64,000 nucleotides of DNA from Gammaproteobacteria bacterium. Its GTDB lineage: Bacteria > Pseudomonadota > Gammaproteobacteria > UBA6429 > Thiohalophilaceae. The position numbers and the translations under genes are program-made. Location: positions 1 through 64,000 of the forward strand of contig JACQBC010000012.1 in assembly GCA_016194635.1 (NCBI GenBank), given 5' to 3'. The notes under the pieces were generated by a model. It searched no databases. It was given only the letters and a program-made list of their open reading frames with translations, and was not told the DNA's origin. Position 1 is the first letter of the stretch, and the number at the start of each line of letters is the position of its first letter. Below, piece after piece: positions 7,540-16,915 of the stretch.

Positions 7540-9345
7540 TTAAGAGTACATCCCCTCCACCTGTTCCGACCAGCGCTGCACGATCAATTGGCGCTTGGTT
7601 TTGAGGGTGGGGGTAAGCAAGCCATTTTCCACCGTCCAGGGTTCAAGCAGTGGGGTAACCCGGCGTACCTTTGCATACCCTGGAAATTCTCGTAGTGCGT
7701 TGGCAATACGGTCCAACAGGGCTAGGTGGATTTGAGGAGCCTGCAAGGCGCGGGGGTCCCGAGGATTGACCCCTTGGGACTGCGCGAAGGGATACCAGGG
7801 TTCAGCATTGAGGACCACCAGCGCAGCGAGGTAGGAGCGGGCTTCACCAATGATTAGGGCTTGCGCGAACAGCGGATCGAAGGTAATCGCCGCTTCCATA
7901 TCGGCCGGAGGGATTTTTTCGCCATTGGATAACACCAAGATATCCTTGATACGGCCGGTGATATAAATCCGGCCATGGTGGATACGCGCCTTATCGCCGG
8001 TGCGCAGCCAGCCGTCCTCGGTTAACGCCGCGTGGGTGGCGGTGGGGTTATTCCAATAACCGAGCATGATACCGGGGCTGCGCGCTTGTAATTCATCATT
8101 ATCGCCGAGCCGCACCTCAACACCGTCGAGCGGTAGGCCCACGCTGCTGGGGTCATTGTTGGTACGGCGATTGGCGGTGATGACGGGGCTGGATTCAGTG
8201 AGGCCGTACCCTTGTAATAGGTTCAGCCCTAAGCCAATAAACATACGCGCGACGGGAAAGGGCAGGGGTGCGCCGCCGCTGACGGCAACCGCTAACTTGC
8301 CGCCCAGCCGCGCGGTAATTTTATCCGCCACCCGGCGTTTCAACCAGGGCCACAACCAGCGGTAAGGTTTGGGTTTGGCGCGGCCTTGTTGGGCTAAAAA
8401 TTCTTGCCATCCCACATGAACGGTTAACCTGTATAACCCGCGTGTTATCCAATGGGCGGTGCGCAGGTAATCGTGAATTTTTTCGTAAAATCGTTCAAAG
8501 ATGCGGGGTACGGCGATCAAGACCTGGGGTTGGATGGCTTGTAGATCCTCGCCCAGCAACGATATTGAACGGCTATAGATCACCTGCAAACCAAACATCA
8601 TCGGAATATAGTAACCACCGGTGCGTTCAAAGGTGTGGGACAGGGGTAGAAACGACAATAATCGCCAGCGGGGTTGCAGCTCCAGGATTTTGCCGGACTC
8701 CTCGGCAATGCTGAGAATATTATGATGGCTGAGCATCACCCCTTTGGGTTTACCCGTGGTCCCCGAGGTGTAGACGATGGTGGCCAGGCTGTGGGGATCT
8801 CCCTCGCGGGGGGATAAGGCTATCGCTTGCAAGGGTAACCAGTGCTTTAAACATTGCACGCGGGTGTGTTGCCACGGGGCAGGAGGGGCTGTTTCTCCCT
8901 CCGCTAATACCACCAAGTGTAAATCCGTGAGTGGCTGTGGGTGGGCCGCATGAATGTTTTCCCAACAGGCGGCGTTGGGGACAACCAATGCTTTGATCCC
9001 GGCGTCTTGCACTATGTAGCGGATATTGTCAGGCCGATCCTCTAAATACAGAGGAACCACCACAAGACCCAGCCCGAGTGCGGCTTGTTCGGCCGCCACC
9101 CATTCGGGGCAGTTGCGTAGTAATATGCCGAACCTATCACCCTGTTGCAGGCCCGTGGGGGCCAGTGCGGCTTGCCAGCGTCCTACCTGTTCGGCCATGT
9201 GCTGCCAGCAGAGGGTTGTCCAGGTTTGCTGGGCGCAGTCGTAGCTCGTATAGGCTTCCCACTGGGGGGTTTGATGCACGCGCTCGCGAAACAAGCCATC
9301 CAGCGTGCCCGCACGCTGGAGCGAAATATGGATAGAACCAATCAT
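7540..9345 (-). CDS. AMP-binding long-chain acyl-CoA synthetase
   Basis: This 601-residue ANL-superfamily adenylating enzyme has the phosphate-binding motif IVYTSGTTGKPKG at about 190-202. It also has the adenine/substrate motif LLQGYGLTESSPVI and the hinge region LRTGDKARIHHGRIYITGRIKD, with the conserved Asp and Arg. The layout fits FadD15-like long-chain fatty acid CoA ligases of about 600 residues, which activate fatty acids as acyl-AMP and then acyl-CoA. The ATG at 9343-9345 is preceded by GAGGGG at good spacing. It is divergent from thiS. The exact substrate cannot be told from the sequence. Confidence 0.9.
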   Translation of the reverse strand: MIGSIHISLQRAGTLDGLFRERVHQTPQWEAYTSYDCAQQTWTTLCWQHMAEQVGRWQAALAPTGLQQGDRFGILLRNCPEWVAAEQAALGLGLVVVPLYLEDRPDNIRYIVQDAGIKALVVPNAACWENIHAAHPQPLTDLHLVVLAEGETAPPAPWQHTRVQCLKHWLPLQAIALSPREGDPHSLATIVYTSGTTGKPKGVMLSHHNILSIAEESGKILELQPRWRLLSFLPLSHTFERTGGYYIPMMFGLQVIYSRSISLLGEDLQAIQPQVLIAVPRIFERFYEKIHDYLRTAHWITRGLYRLTVHVGWQEFLAQQGRAKPKPYRWLWPWLKRRVADKITARLGGKLAVAVSGGAPLPFPVARMFIGLGLNLLQGYGLTESSPVITANRRTNNDPSSVGLPLDGVEVRLGDNDELQARSPGIMLGYWNNPTATHAALTEDGWLRTGDKARIHHGRIYITGRIKDILVLSNGEKIPPADMEAAITFDPLFAQALIIGEARSYLAALVVLNAEPWYPFAQSQGVNPRDPRALQAPQIHLALLDRIANALREFPGYAKVRRVTPLLEPWTVENGLLTPTLKTKRQLIVQRWSEQVEGMYS

Positions 9346-9423
9346 GAAATTTTCCCCTCTGACTCAAACATAATGGCAAAGCCGATTGACGTATGCAAGT
9401 CAGGCCCGATAGGCTATACCGCT

Positions 9424-9624
9424 ATGGACATTGTTGTGAATGGTCAAACACACGTTATCCCGCCGGGCTACACCGCCGCACAACTCATTACTGACTTGGG
9501 ATTGCATGGGCGGCGTGTCGCTATGGAGATCAACCAGACCATTGTCCCGCGCAGTGCCTATGCTCAGCGCCCACTCCAAGCGGGTGATCGGGTAGAAATT
9601 GTGCATGCGGTGGGCGGCGGTTAA
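9424..9624 (+). CDS. thiS: Sulfur carrier protein ThiS
   Basis: This 66-residue ubiquitin-fold sulfur carrier ends in the diagnostic GGG tail. The C-terminal glycine is adenylated and converted to a thiocarboxylate that donates sulfur for the thiazole ring of thiamine. Visible family features are MDIVVNG at the start, a central VAMEINQTIVPRS and VEIVHAVGGG at the end. An in-frame ATG at 9373 would add 17 residues, but neither start has a strong ribosome-binding site. The shorter form matches the usual ThiS length. It lies 15 nt before thiG. Confidence 0.93.
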   Translation: MDIVVNGQTHVIPPGYTAAQLITDLGLHGRRVAMEINQTIVPRSAYAQRPLQAGDRVEIVHAVGGG

Positions 9625-9639
9625 CCTAACGAGAGCTTT

Positions 9640-10434
9640 ATGCTAGACAGCGCAATCTCCGACCCCTTGATCATCGCCGGTGTGAGTTACCACTCGCGAT
9701 TATTAGTCGGTACCGGCAAATATAAAGATATGCAAGAAACTCGCTTGGCAACCCAGGCAAGTGGCGCCCAAATCGTCACCGTGGCGGTACGGCGCAGCAA
9801 CCTTGGGCAACATCCCAACGAACCGAATTTGCTCGACATCCTGCCGCCCGATCACTATACCTTATTGCCCAATACCGCCGGTTGTTACAACGCCGACGAT
9901 GCGATCCGCACCTGTAATCTGGCGCGTGAATTACTCGATGGCCACGACCTGGTAAAACTCGAGGTGCTCGGTGATCCCAAAACATTATTTCCCAATGTGA
10001 GGGAAACCCTCCAGGCGGCCGAAATCTTGATCAGGGATCAGTTCAAGGTGATGGTGTATACCTCCGACGATCTGATCATCGCTAAGGAACTCGAAGCGAT
10101 GGGTTGTGTGGCGGTGATGCCGTTAGCCGCGCCGATCGGCTCGGGATTGGGCATACGTAATCCCTACAACATCGGTTTTATTGTCGAGGCATTAAAGGTG
10201 CCGGTGTTGGTCGATGCCGGGGTGGGCACGGCCTCCGATGCTGCCATTGCGATGGAATTAGGTTGTGCTGGGGTGTTGATGAATACCGCGATTGCCGCGG
10301 CTAAAAATCCCGTGCTCATGGCCAGTGCTATGAAGAAGGCGATCGAGGCCGGCCGCGAGGCTTATTTGGCCGGGCGCATGCCGCGTAAACAATACGCCAG
10401 TGCCTCATCGCCGATCGACGGGACATTTTATTAG
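9640..10434 (+). CDS. thiG: Thiazole synthase ThiG
   Basis: This 264-residue TIM-barrel enzyme combines the ThiS thiocarboxylate, deoxyxylulose 5-phosphate and dehydroglycine into the thiamine thiazole. Family motifs include [33 protein letters not shown] with the Schiff-base lysine at about 106, PLAAPIGSG and [13 protein letters not shown]. The ribosome-binding site is GAGAG before the ATG at 9640. It forms a two-gene unit with thiS. No thiF, thiH/thiO or thiE is adjacent, and no TPP riboswitch is evident upstream. Confidence 0.97.
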   Translation: MLDSAISDPLIIAGVSYHSRLLVGTGKYKDMQETRLATQASGAQIVTVAVRRSNLGQHPNEPNLLDILPPDHYTLLPNTAGCYNADDAIRTCNLARELLDGHDLVKLEVLGDPKTLFPNVRETLQAAEILIRDQFKVMVYTSDDLIIAKELEAMGCVAVMPLAAPIGSGLGIRNPYNIGFIVEALKVPVLVDAGVGTASDAAIAMELGCAGVLMNTAIAAAKNPVLMASAMKKAIEAGREAYLAGRMPRKQYASASSPIDGTFY

Positions 10435-10568
10435 CAAGCGTAGTTTTAAAGAGTATTGCGTTCCCGATACAAAATATTCACTGAATCTCTGCGTTTGATC
10501 TTTTGTCATCCACTCAACCGACTCTGTCTTCCCAGCGCTGGGCTGAGGTGCGATTACGGCAGGTGATG

Positions 10569-11450
10569 CTAAGGCGAACCTAGGACATGCCCATCCACCT
10601 TGTCGCCGTAGAAGCACTGTTCGTTGTTGTGAAAGGTTTTCTTAGTCGCGGCCACATCGCCTTGAAAACGCGGATCTTGCGGACGTTCGTGGCTGTCAAC
10701 AAAGGCCGCCAGATCCCAGGCCTGTTGATCGCTTAGGCTGTTTGGTTTGCTCAAGGGCATGTTGGCCTTGATAAATCCAGCCGCGATGTCGATGCGATGC
10801 ATGCCCGCTCCCCAGTTGAACGAGTCCTTGCCCCACAGCGGCGGGAACACGTAGCTACCGTCTAGCATGGTCCCGCCGCCGTTTTCTGCGTGACAGAGCG
10901 CGCAGTTGGCGGCGTATAACGTTGCCCCGCGCTCGATGCTCGGCGGTTGGGCGGGTTTGGCGAGTATAGGATAACCTTGGCCCGGTAATGACACCCCGAC
11001 GGGTGCGCCCGTGGCAAGCCAAAAAGCATATGTTGTTAATGCGGTTAACTCGGGGCTGCCGGCCGGTGGCGCCTGACCATTCATGCTGTACTTGAAACAA
11101 CCCTGCAAGCGTTGCTCAAAGGTATTTACCTCGCCGGTTTTTTTGCGATAAGCGGGGTAGATCGTATAGGCCGCCCACAGCGGCGCGGAATTGGCGTGAC
11201 GCCCGGCGTCCAAGTGGCAGTTAGCGCAGGTCAAGCCATTACCAACATACTTGCTGAGTAATTTATCCGTGTGTACGAACATCTCCTTACCCAGCCGCAC
11301 CATGTCACCAAACTTGTTGGCAGGCAAGCTGTCCTCACTGGGGGGCGAGAACGGGATTTTTTCTTGCGCGTATACCCCGCCTGGAATAAGCAACAACGCC
11401 CACACTAACAGCGCCAGGGTCGGACGAGGTTGAAAAACAGCAGTGGTCAT
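10569..11450 (-). CDS. tsdA: Diheme cytochrome c, thiosulfate dehydrogenase TsdA-like
   Basis: This periplasmic protein of about 293 residues has a signal peptide and two heme c sites, CANCH (about 75-79) and CALCH (about 184-188). The TsdA family signature is present: NGLTCANCHLDAGR, APLWAAYTIYPAYRKK, then RLQGCFKYSMNG, whose Cys is the unusual axial heme ligand of TsdA, and PPLWGKDSFNWGAGMHR near the second heme. TsdA oxidises two thiosulfates to tetrathionate or does the reverse. The ATG at 11448-11450 has AAGGAG at ideal spacing. The longer frame from 11480 lacks this. A tsdB-like gene lies directly upstream. The assignment is by motifs, and the reaction direction is unknown. Confidence 0.85.
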   Translation of the reverse strand: MTTAVFQPRPTLALLVWALLLIPGGVYAQEKIPFSPPSEDSLPANKFGDMVRLGKEMFVHTDKLLSKYVGNGLTCANCHLDAGRHANSAPLWAAYTIYPAYRKKTGEVNTFEQRLQGCFKYSMNGQAPPAGSPELTALTTYAFWLATGAPVGVSLPGQGYPILAKPAQPPSIERGATLYAANCALCHAENGGGTMLDGSYVFPPLWGKDSFNWGAGMHRIDIAAGFIKANMPLSKPNSLSDQQAWDLAAFVDSHERPQDPRFQGDVAATKKTFHNNEQCFYGDKVDGHVLGSP

Positions 11451-11537
11451 AACGCAACTCCTTCTCTTTATTACCCTCACCCTAGCCCCGCTGAAAGTGG
11501 AGGGGAACGCGATCAGATATCTTTCACTTGAATACGT

Positions 11538-12179
11538 TTATTTAACGGGCGCAAGGCTCGCGAAATAAGCCGACACAGCGGCGATATCGTCCGCGGGCAT
11601 GCGCTGGGCGATACCTTTCATCAAATCTAGAGGATCATTGCGGCGCGTACCGCTACGCCACGCCTCCATCTGTTTGGTGATATAAACCGCGTGTTGACCG
11701 GCGAGCGCCGGAAAATGCCTGCCAACGCCCTGACCCGCGGGTCCATGACAGCTTACACAAGAGGGGATGTCATGGTCCCAAAGACCGTTAAGTGCAAGGC
11801 GTGCTCCGCGCGCGATCAACACAGTATCCTTATTGATTGGCGCGGTCACGGAGGTTTGCGCGGCGAAGTAGGCCACGACGTCGGTGATCTCGGTATCCGA
11901 CAGGGCCTTGGCAATCGGTTGCATCACAGGGTCGGTACGGCGGCCGTGTTGGAAATCATACAGTTGTTTGGCAAGGTATTCGGCGTTGATACCGGATAGC
12001 CGTGGGAAACCCGCGGCGGCATTGCCCGATCCGTCCGCGGCATGGCAGGTTTGGCAGGCGGTGGCGCCGCGCGTGTTGCCTTTGAGGGCCAGTGTTTTGC
12101 CGATGTCCAGATCCGCGCCACTGGCCGTTACCGTCAACAAGCCACAACACAATCCAGCGATTGCAATCTGTTTCGTCAT
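11538..12179 (-). CDS. tsdB: Diheme cytochrome c4-like protein, probable TsdB
   Basis: This secreted protein has 213 residues with a signal peptide ending near ASG and two cytochrome c domains. Heme sites are CQTCH (42-46) and CVSCH (141-145). Each is followed by the c4-type sequence FPRLSG..AEYLAKQL.DF..G.R or FPALAGQHAVYITKQM.AWRSGTR, and distal Met ligands lie in DPVMQPIA and LMKGIAQRM. Its position 87 nt upstream of tsdA fits TsdB, the electron acceptor that passes thiosulfate electrons to the respiratory chain. It could instead be a general cytochrome c4. Confidence 0.8.
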   Translation of the reverse strand: MTKQIAIAGLCCGLLTVTASGADLDIGKTLALKGNTRGATACQTCHAADGSGNAAAGFPRLSGINAEYLAKQLYDFQHGRRTDPVMQPIAKALSDTEITDVVAYFAAQTSVTAPINKDTVLIARGARLALNGLWDHDIPSCVSCHGPAGQGVGRHFPALAGQHAVYITKQMEAWRSGTRRNDPLDLMKGIAQRMPADDIAAVSAYFASLAPVK

Positions 12180-12408
12180 GATTCAGAGGCCTCGTAAATT
12201 CAGTGGCATAAGCTTACGCTTCAAGCGCCCATCGCGAGCACAGCCAAGCTCACTCGCGAGCATTTTAGCGGAAGTCAAACCGGTGGTGCAATTAAGCTCC
12301 ATGAGAGAGGTTACATAACTGTTCGGTAAGGATGATCAAGCATACCGCGCCACCCTTTGGAAACGCTTAATGGTTTATTCCCAACAACAGGCCCAGAGGC
12401 AGGGTGTA

Positions 12409-13719
12409 TCACGGTGGCGGTATTTCCATGCGTCCTGGCAATCCTTTTATATTGACATCGTGTTGCGGATAGGGAAAATGAATATTGTTGGATTTAAATT
12501 CGTTCCAGATGCGGATATTGATTTGCGAGCGAACATTGGCCATGCCGTTTTCAGGGTCATCGATCCACACATACAATTCTAGTTTCAGACCGTTGTCGCC
12601 AAACTGCACCAGCTGCGCATCCACGGGGGGATCCGCCAACACCCGCGGGTGATCGTCGGCGATCTTTTTAAGCATTTGCAATACCCGCTCTGGATCATCG
12701 TCATAACTGATTTCCACGGGGATCTTTAACCGTATCTTATGTTCGCCATAACTCCAGTTGACAACATCATTGGTGATTAGATTCTCATTGGGGATCAGGG
12801 TTGAGACCCCGTCGAAATCTTTCACGACGATATAACGGGCGTGTAATTCCAGTACTTGTCCTAGACGGTCGCCGATCTTAATCAGGTCACCGGGGCGGAT
12901 CGAGCGGTCAAACAACACCAGGAAACCGCTGATAAAATTGCTGGCAATACGTTGTAGACCAAAGCCTAGGCCCACACCGATGGCCCCGCCGAACACCGCG
13001 AAGGCGGTGAGGCTGATACCGGCCGCGTCCAATGCGATCATCACCGCCAAGGTGATTAATACCACACGGGTAATTTTCGCCAGACCCACGCGCCAACCCA
13101 CCGAGATGTGGTCACTGTTGTATAAGCGCCGTTCCATATGAGTGGATAACCAGATGGCCAGGGAAAACAAGATGGCCACCAAGATGACAAAATTAATCGC
13201 GGATAACAGCGAGATACGGCTGTCGCCAACGCTCAGCGCGAGGCTATCGAGGAAGGCGAGCAGGGTGCTCAGTAGATCGGTGAGATACAACAGCACCGCT
13301 AACCAGATAAGAATACTGATGATGCGTTGCCAGGTCTTGAACGTGGGGGTAGGGGCAAATTGTTTACCCAGCCAAAAAAATAATATCCGTACCCCCGCAA
13401 ACGTGCTGAGCAGTATGCTGGCGATACGCAGCCACTGCACCGATTCATCCAACAGGTGAAACAGGCTATAAAACGCGCTTACCAATACCAAGGCCAGAGC
13501 CGGAAACACCACGCGTTGCACCGCGGGTGTCAGCAACGGCCGCATCCCATCGTGTGGGCCAAGCCGACGCTTGGTTAACACCTGTCCAAGAAAGCGGGTG
13601 ATGCTAAACGCGACGATGATTGCGACACCGATACCGCCAAATTGCCACCAACTCTCCGCTGTATTCCAATGGATCAGGGTTGTGCTCAGTTGATTAGTTA
13701 ATTGTGTTATTCTAGGCAT
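12409..13719 (-). CDS. MscS-family mechanosensitive ion channel
   Basis: This 436-residue inner-membrane protein has several N-terminal transmembrane segments. The MscS pore helix and signature follow: AVFGGAIGVGLGFGLQRIASNFISGF, then DRSIRPGDLIKIGDRLGQV, and a C-terminal beta/alpha-beta region with VPVEISYDDDPERVLQ-like sequence. Such channels open under membrane tension and release solutes on hypo-osmotic shock. It is divergent from trmB, with 49 bp between the starts. It has more N-terminal helices than the 286-residue E. coli MscS, resembling YbdG-like members. Confidence 0.9.
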   Translation of the reverse strand: MPRITQLTNQLSTTLIHWNTAESWWQFGGIGVAIIVAFSITRFLGQVLTKRRLGPHDGMRPLLTPAVQRVVFPALALVLVSAFYSLFHLLDESVQWLRIASILLSTFAGVRILFFWLGKQFAPTPTFKTWQRIISILIWLAVLLYLTDLLSTLLAFLDSLALSVGDSRISLLSAINFVILVAILFSLAIWLSTHMERRLYNSDHISVGWRVGLAKITRVVLITLAVMIALDAAGISLTAFAVFGGAIGVGLGFGLQRIASNFISGFLVLFDRSIRPGDLIKIGDRLGQVLELHARYIVVKDFDGVSTLIPNENLITNDVVNWSYGEHKIRLKIPVEISYDDDPERVLQMLKKIADDHPRVLADPPVDAQLVQFGDNGLKLELYVWIDDPENGMANVRSQINIRIWNEFKSNNIHFPYPQHDVNIKGLPGRMEIPPP

Positions 13720-13768
13720 AACTCATCTTGAAACGTCGTTTACCGATTGTCAATCACCGCATCCTTAC

Positions 13769-14458
13769 ATGACGACTATTGTCAGACCACAACAGGGTAT
13801 ACGCACGTTTGTGCGGCGTCAGGGCCGGATCTCCGCGGCCTACCGCGCCGCGCTCATTGAGCTCGCGCCGCACTACACCATTCCCTGTACGGGTGGTCAA
13901 CTCGATTTAGATAAGGTGTTTGCACGCCAGGCACCGCGAATATTAGAAATTGGTTTTGGCAACGGCGCGGCCTTGTATGAAATGGCGCGGCAACAACCTG
14001 ATCACGATTTTCTTGGTGTGGAAGTGCACTCTCCGGGTATCGCGAATGTTTTTGTAAATGCGCGGCGCTTGGGGTTGACAAATCTGCGGGTGATCTGCGC
14101 CGATATCCATACGGTGTTGCAGCAGATGATCCCGGCTGAGAGTTTTGAAGCGGTGTGGATTTTTTTTCCCGATCCCTGGCCGAAGCAACGGCACCACAAG
14201 CGGCGGCTGATTCAGCCGGTTTTTATTGAGCTAGTGGTGAACAAGTTATGCCGCGGGGGAATATTGCACTTGGCGACGGACTGGCAGGACTATGCCAGTC
14301 AAATGCTCAAGGTGATTGCATCCCAGCCGCGCTTGGTGAATCGGGCCGGGCCGGAGCAATACAGCGCGCGGCCCAGGTACCGGCCGCTGACAAAATATGA
14401 ATTACGCGGCGTGCGGCAAGGGCACGTGGTGCGTGATCTGATCTTTGAAAAAAATTAA
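13769..14458 (+). CDS. trmB: tRNA (guanine46-N7)-methyltransferase TrmB
   Basis: This 229-residue class I methyltransferase has the SAM-binding motif ILEIGFGNG at about 55-63, and FLGVEVHSPGIA follows. The family signature WIFFPDPWPKQRHHKRRLIQP is near 130-150, and a YEL.G...GH.V.DL.F end is present. It methylates G46 in the tRNA variable loop. The stop codon overlaps the stop of the convergent CRP-family gene in a TTAA. Confidence 0.96.
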   Translation: MTTIVRPQQGIRTFVRRQGRISAAYRAALIELAPHYTIPCTGGQLDLDKVFARQAPRILEIGFGNGAALYEMARQQPDHDFLGVEVHSPGIANVFVNARRLGLTNLRVICADIHTVLQQMIPAESFEAVWIFFPDPWPKQRHHKRRLIQPVFIELVVNKLCRGGILHLATDWQDYASQMLKVIASQPRLVNRAGPEQYSARPRYRPLTKYELRGVRQGHVVRDLIFEKN

Positions 14459-15141
14459 TTGGGTAGGTCTTTGTGTAACATTGAATTTAACACAATGACT
14501 TCCATGCCATTGGTTGCGAGTAATTGTTCTTCTTCCATATGTTTAAACACGCGCCCCACCGTTTCGCGTTTACAACCGACGATGCGGGCGATCTCTTGGC
14601 GTGATACACGTAACACTACCCCACGTTGATGCGGGCTGGCGTCGGGTTCGGCGCACAACTCCAGCAGGGTGCGCGCGATCCGGCCGGCGACATCCATGAA
14701 GGCCATGCGGGTGACACGGCGGCTGGTTTGCAATAAGCGTTGTGATAGTTGCAGCCCCACCGCTTGTAAGATGTGGGAATGCTCTTCGCGTAGTTCGCCG
14801 TTAAACAATTGATGTAAATTTTGGTATTCAATCTCCGCCAGCACGCAGGCGGTGCGCGCGCGGATATTCGCGGTATGCGCCTTGAGCTTGTAAAACAGGC
14901 CGATCTCACCGATAAAATCGCCAGCGTTTAAATACGCCAAGATAATTTCATTGCCATCCTCATCGCTGTCGATCACCGAGGCCGAGCCCTGCACCAGGTA
15001 ATAGAGCCGGTCGGTCGGTCCGCCCGCGCGCAGGATCAAGCCCTTTTTGGGTATCTTGCGTTGCGTGCAAAACGACAGGAAACGTTCAATGGCCTGTGGG
15101 TGAATACTCACGGTTTTTTCATGTTCAGCGGCGCGTTGCAT
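14455..15141 (-). CDS. CRP/Vfr-like cyclic-nucleotide-responsive transcription regulator
   Basis: The protein has 228 residues. The N-terminal cyclic-nucleotide-binding beta-roll contains IILAYLNAGDFIGEIGLF and RARTACVLAEIEY, the phosphate-binding-cassette region. A dimerisation helix and a helix-turn-helix with RVSRQEIARIVGCKRETVGRVFKHMEEE follow. The C-terminal half is closest to CRP/Vfr, with MAFMDVAGRIARTLLEL, rather than to Fnr, and the N-terminal cysteines of Fnr are missing. It probably controls carbon or stress genes in response to cAMP, but the ligand is inferred from the family only. AAGG stands just before the ATG. Confidence 0.85.
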   Translation of the reverse strand: MQRAAEHEKTVSIHPQAIERFLSFCTQRKIPKKGLILRAGGPTDRLYYLVQGSASVIDSDEDGNEIILAYLNAGDFIGEIGLFYKLKAHTANIRARTACVLAEIEYQNLHQLFNGELREEHSHILQAVGLQLSQRLLQTSRRVTRMAFMDVAGRIARTLLELCAEPDASPHQRGVVLRVSRQEIARIVGCKRETVGRVFKHMEEEQLLATNGMEVIVLNSMLHKDLPN

Positions 15142-15241
15142 ACCCTTGGCGTATCGGCCGGCGGATCACCAAGCTTTATAGTAACTCTACAAAAAATAGA
15201 CGGTTATACCTTACCTGCAGCAAGGACTCCGTGGGCAGTGC

Positions 15242-16150
15242 TTAGTCGCTGGCGTTTACCGGCCATAACCAGGCGGCGCCGCGTACCCCGCTGGAATCTC
15301 CATGGACCGGCGGGCGTAATTGGGTGGCAACCTGATCCGAAAATACATACTGCCCCCAGCGTTGTGGGACGTTATCGTACAAACGTTGGATATTGGACAT
15401 GCCCCCACCCAAGACAATCACCTCGGGATCCAGCACGTTGATGATGGTTGCCAAGGCACGCGCCATGCGGTCTTCGTAACGCTGCAACGAGGCCTCGGCA
15501 ATCACATCCCCCTGCTGCGCCCGCGTCAGTATCGCAATGGGGGTGTCACCATGACCTTGGTGCAACTGATGGTCGCGGCTAAATCCCGGTCCGGATAAAA
15601 AGGTTTCGATACAAGCGTGTTTACCGCAATAACAACGTGGCCCGGGCAGTTCGTCGGCGCGTGGCCAGGGCAGTGGGTTGTGTCCCCATTCTCCGCTGAT
15701 GGCGTTCACGCCGCTAATCACCTGTTTATGAACCGCGATACCCCCGCCCGTGCCGGTACCGACAATAACCCCAAATACCACGTCGGCGTCTTGGCCGGCG
15801 CCATCGCTGGCTTCCGAGACGGTAAAACAATTGGCGTCGTTGCTCACCCGCACCGGGCGCCGCAGTAATTCGCCCAGATCCTGTTGCAGGGGGTGACCGA
15901 TGAGACAGGTTGTATTGGCGTTTTTTACCAGTCCCGTGGCGGGCGAGATCATGCCGGGAATACCCACACCGACACTCCCCTGTGTACCACAGTAGTGTTC
16001 GGTATTCGTCACCAAGGTTTGAATCGCGTCTAGGATCGCATGGTAGTCATGCGCGGGGGTAGGCGTGCGTTGTCGATAACGCTCTACGCCCTTATTGTCC
16101 AGGGCGATGACTTCAATCTTGGTGCCGCCTAAATCAATTCCAATGCGCAT
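15242..16150 (-). CDS. mak: ROK-family fructokinase Mak
   Basis: This 302-residue sugar kinase matches E. coli Mak almost throughout. Shared segments are MRIGIDLGGTKIEVIAL at the ATP site, VGVGIPGMISP, NDANCFTVSEA with the catalytic Asp, IVGTGTGGGIAV, GEWGHNPLPWP, the zinc-binding CYCGKHACIETFLSG and the C-terminal GDSSGVRGAAWLWP. It phosphorylates fructose (and weakly mannose or glucose) with ATP. It stands 25 nt downstream of the PrcB-like lipoprotein gene, at the end of the minus-strand cluster that starts with the protein kinase. Confidence 0.93.
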   Translation of the reverse strand: MRIGIDLGGTKIEVIALDNKGVERYRQRTPTPAHDYHAILDAIQTLVTNTEHYCGTQGSVGVGIPGMISPATGLVKNANTTCLIGHPLQQDLGELLRRPVRVSNDANCFTVSEASDGAGQDADVVFGVIVGTGTGGGIAVHKQVISGVNAISGEWGHNPLPWPRADELPGPRCYCGKHACIETFLSGPGFSRDHQLHQGHGDTPIAILTRAQQGDVIAEASLQRYEDRMARALATIINVLDPEVIVLGGGMSNIQRLYDNVPQRWGQYVFSDQVATQLRPPVHGDSSGVRGAAWLWPVNASD

Positions 16151-16175
16151 GCGCGGGTCTCAGGTAATGGGCGGA

Positions 16176-16643
16176 TTATGATTTATCCTTGTCCCAAACG
16201 AATTCCACCCTCAAGGGGGTTTTGGCGGTTTTAATGATTACATAGGGCTGAGTCAGTTGCATCGTCGTAATCGTATCTTGCGGGGGGGTATCCATATGTA
16301 AATTCACCAACAGCCAGCTGGGTGTTATTTGCAGGGATTGTACCTTTACACTGTGTCCACCGGTCGGCCGTTCACCGGCAAACACCGCAATGATCATTTC
16401 TTTGGTGAAATCGATCGGTGGAGCGGGTGGGGTGCGACGCCGAAACGATTGGTGTACGTTCCAGAGTTCTTGCCAGTCTTGGTTGGTGTTAATCACCAGG
16501 TGCTTGGGGATAGTCAAGCCGCTGCGTACACCTTGATCGATAACCGTGAAACTGGGTTGTGTTTCTGACTCCGGCGGGGGTGGCGGGGTGGTGCAGGCGG
16601 TTGCGATTAAACCAATCAATAAAATTGAAATTAATTTCCGCAT
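16176..16643 (-). CDS. Lipoprotein with PrcB-like C-terminal domain
   Basis: From the ATG at 16641-16643 (AGGA upstream) the protein has 155 residues. It has a lipoprotein signal with the box IATAC, then a proline-rich linker PPPPP. A globular domain follows with MIIAVFAGERPTGGHSVKV, the pattern of the PrcB C-terminal domain, known from a protease-complex-associated polypeptide of Treponema. Upstream in-frame ATGs overlap the Rof-like gene and spoil the signal peptide. The function is unknown. A partner might be the trypsin-like protease encoded 2.4 kb upstream in the same cluster, but that is a guess. Confidence 0.75.
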   Translation of the reverse strand: MRKLISILLIGLIATACTTPPPPPESETQPSFTVIDQGVRSGLTIPKHLVINTNQDWQELWNVHQSFRRRTPPAPPIDFTKEMIIAVFAGERPTGGHSVKVQSLQITPSWLLVNLHMDTPPQDTITTMQLTQPYVIIKTAKTPLRVEFVWDKDKS

Positions 16644-16644
16644 C

Positions 16645-16905
16645 TTATGGTCCTGTGATGATAGGCCGTGCCGTGTGGATACGATCCAAGCGCAGGCGGA
16701 TGGTTTGCCCGGTGTGGTCACGGCCAATTAGGAATTCTTCACCACGTTCGGTCCTAAGGTCAATGGGTAATAAGTTGCAGACGTGATCTTGTCCTTGCGG
16801 GTCACGCCAGACCACCCGCAACTGGGTGCGGTGCATGATTGCCAATTCATATTGACTATGCAGGTCACAATCGATGGGGGTGTAGGGTTCGTTGTTGTTG
16901 CTCAT
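16645..16905 (-). CDS. Rho-binding antiterminator (Rof/YaeO family)
   Basis: This 86-residue cytosolic protein has the Rof pattern: YTPIDCDLHSQYELA, then RTQLRVVWRD, a central acidic strand, GEEFLIGRD and IRLRLDRI. Rof binds transcription terminator Rho near its primary RNA site and blocks it. The start codon is the ATG at 16903-16905. The GTG just before it is in frame but not needed. It lies between hemW (10 nt gap) and the PrcB-like lipoprotein gene (1 nt gap), so all three are probably co-transcribed. Confidence 0.85.
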   Translation of the reverse strand: MSNNNEPYTPIDCDLHSQYELAIMHRTQLRVVWRDPQGQDHVCNLLPIDLRTERGEEFLIGRDHTGQTIRLRLDRIHTARPIITGP

Positions 16906-16915
16906 CACGATTTGG

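Noticed and set aside
8066-9335. Plus-strand frames opposite the acyl-CoA synthetase gene
   Set aside because: Shadow frames in GC-rich coding DNA; the minus strand carries all the ANL motifs.
9346-9423. TPP riboswitch before thiS
   Set aside because: The region is too short and lacks the THI-box consensus.
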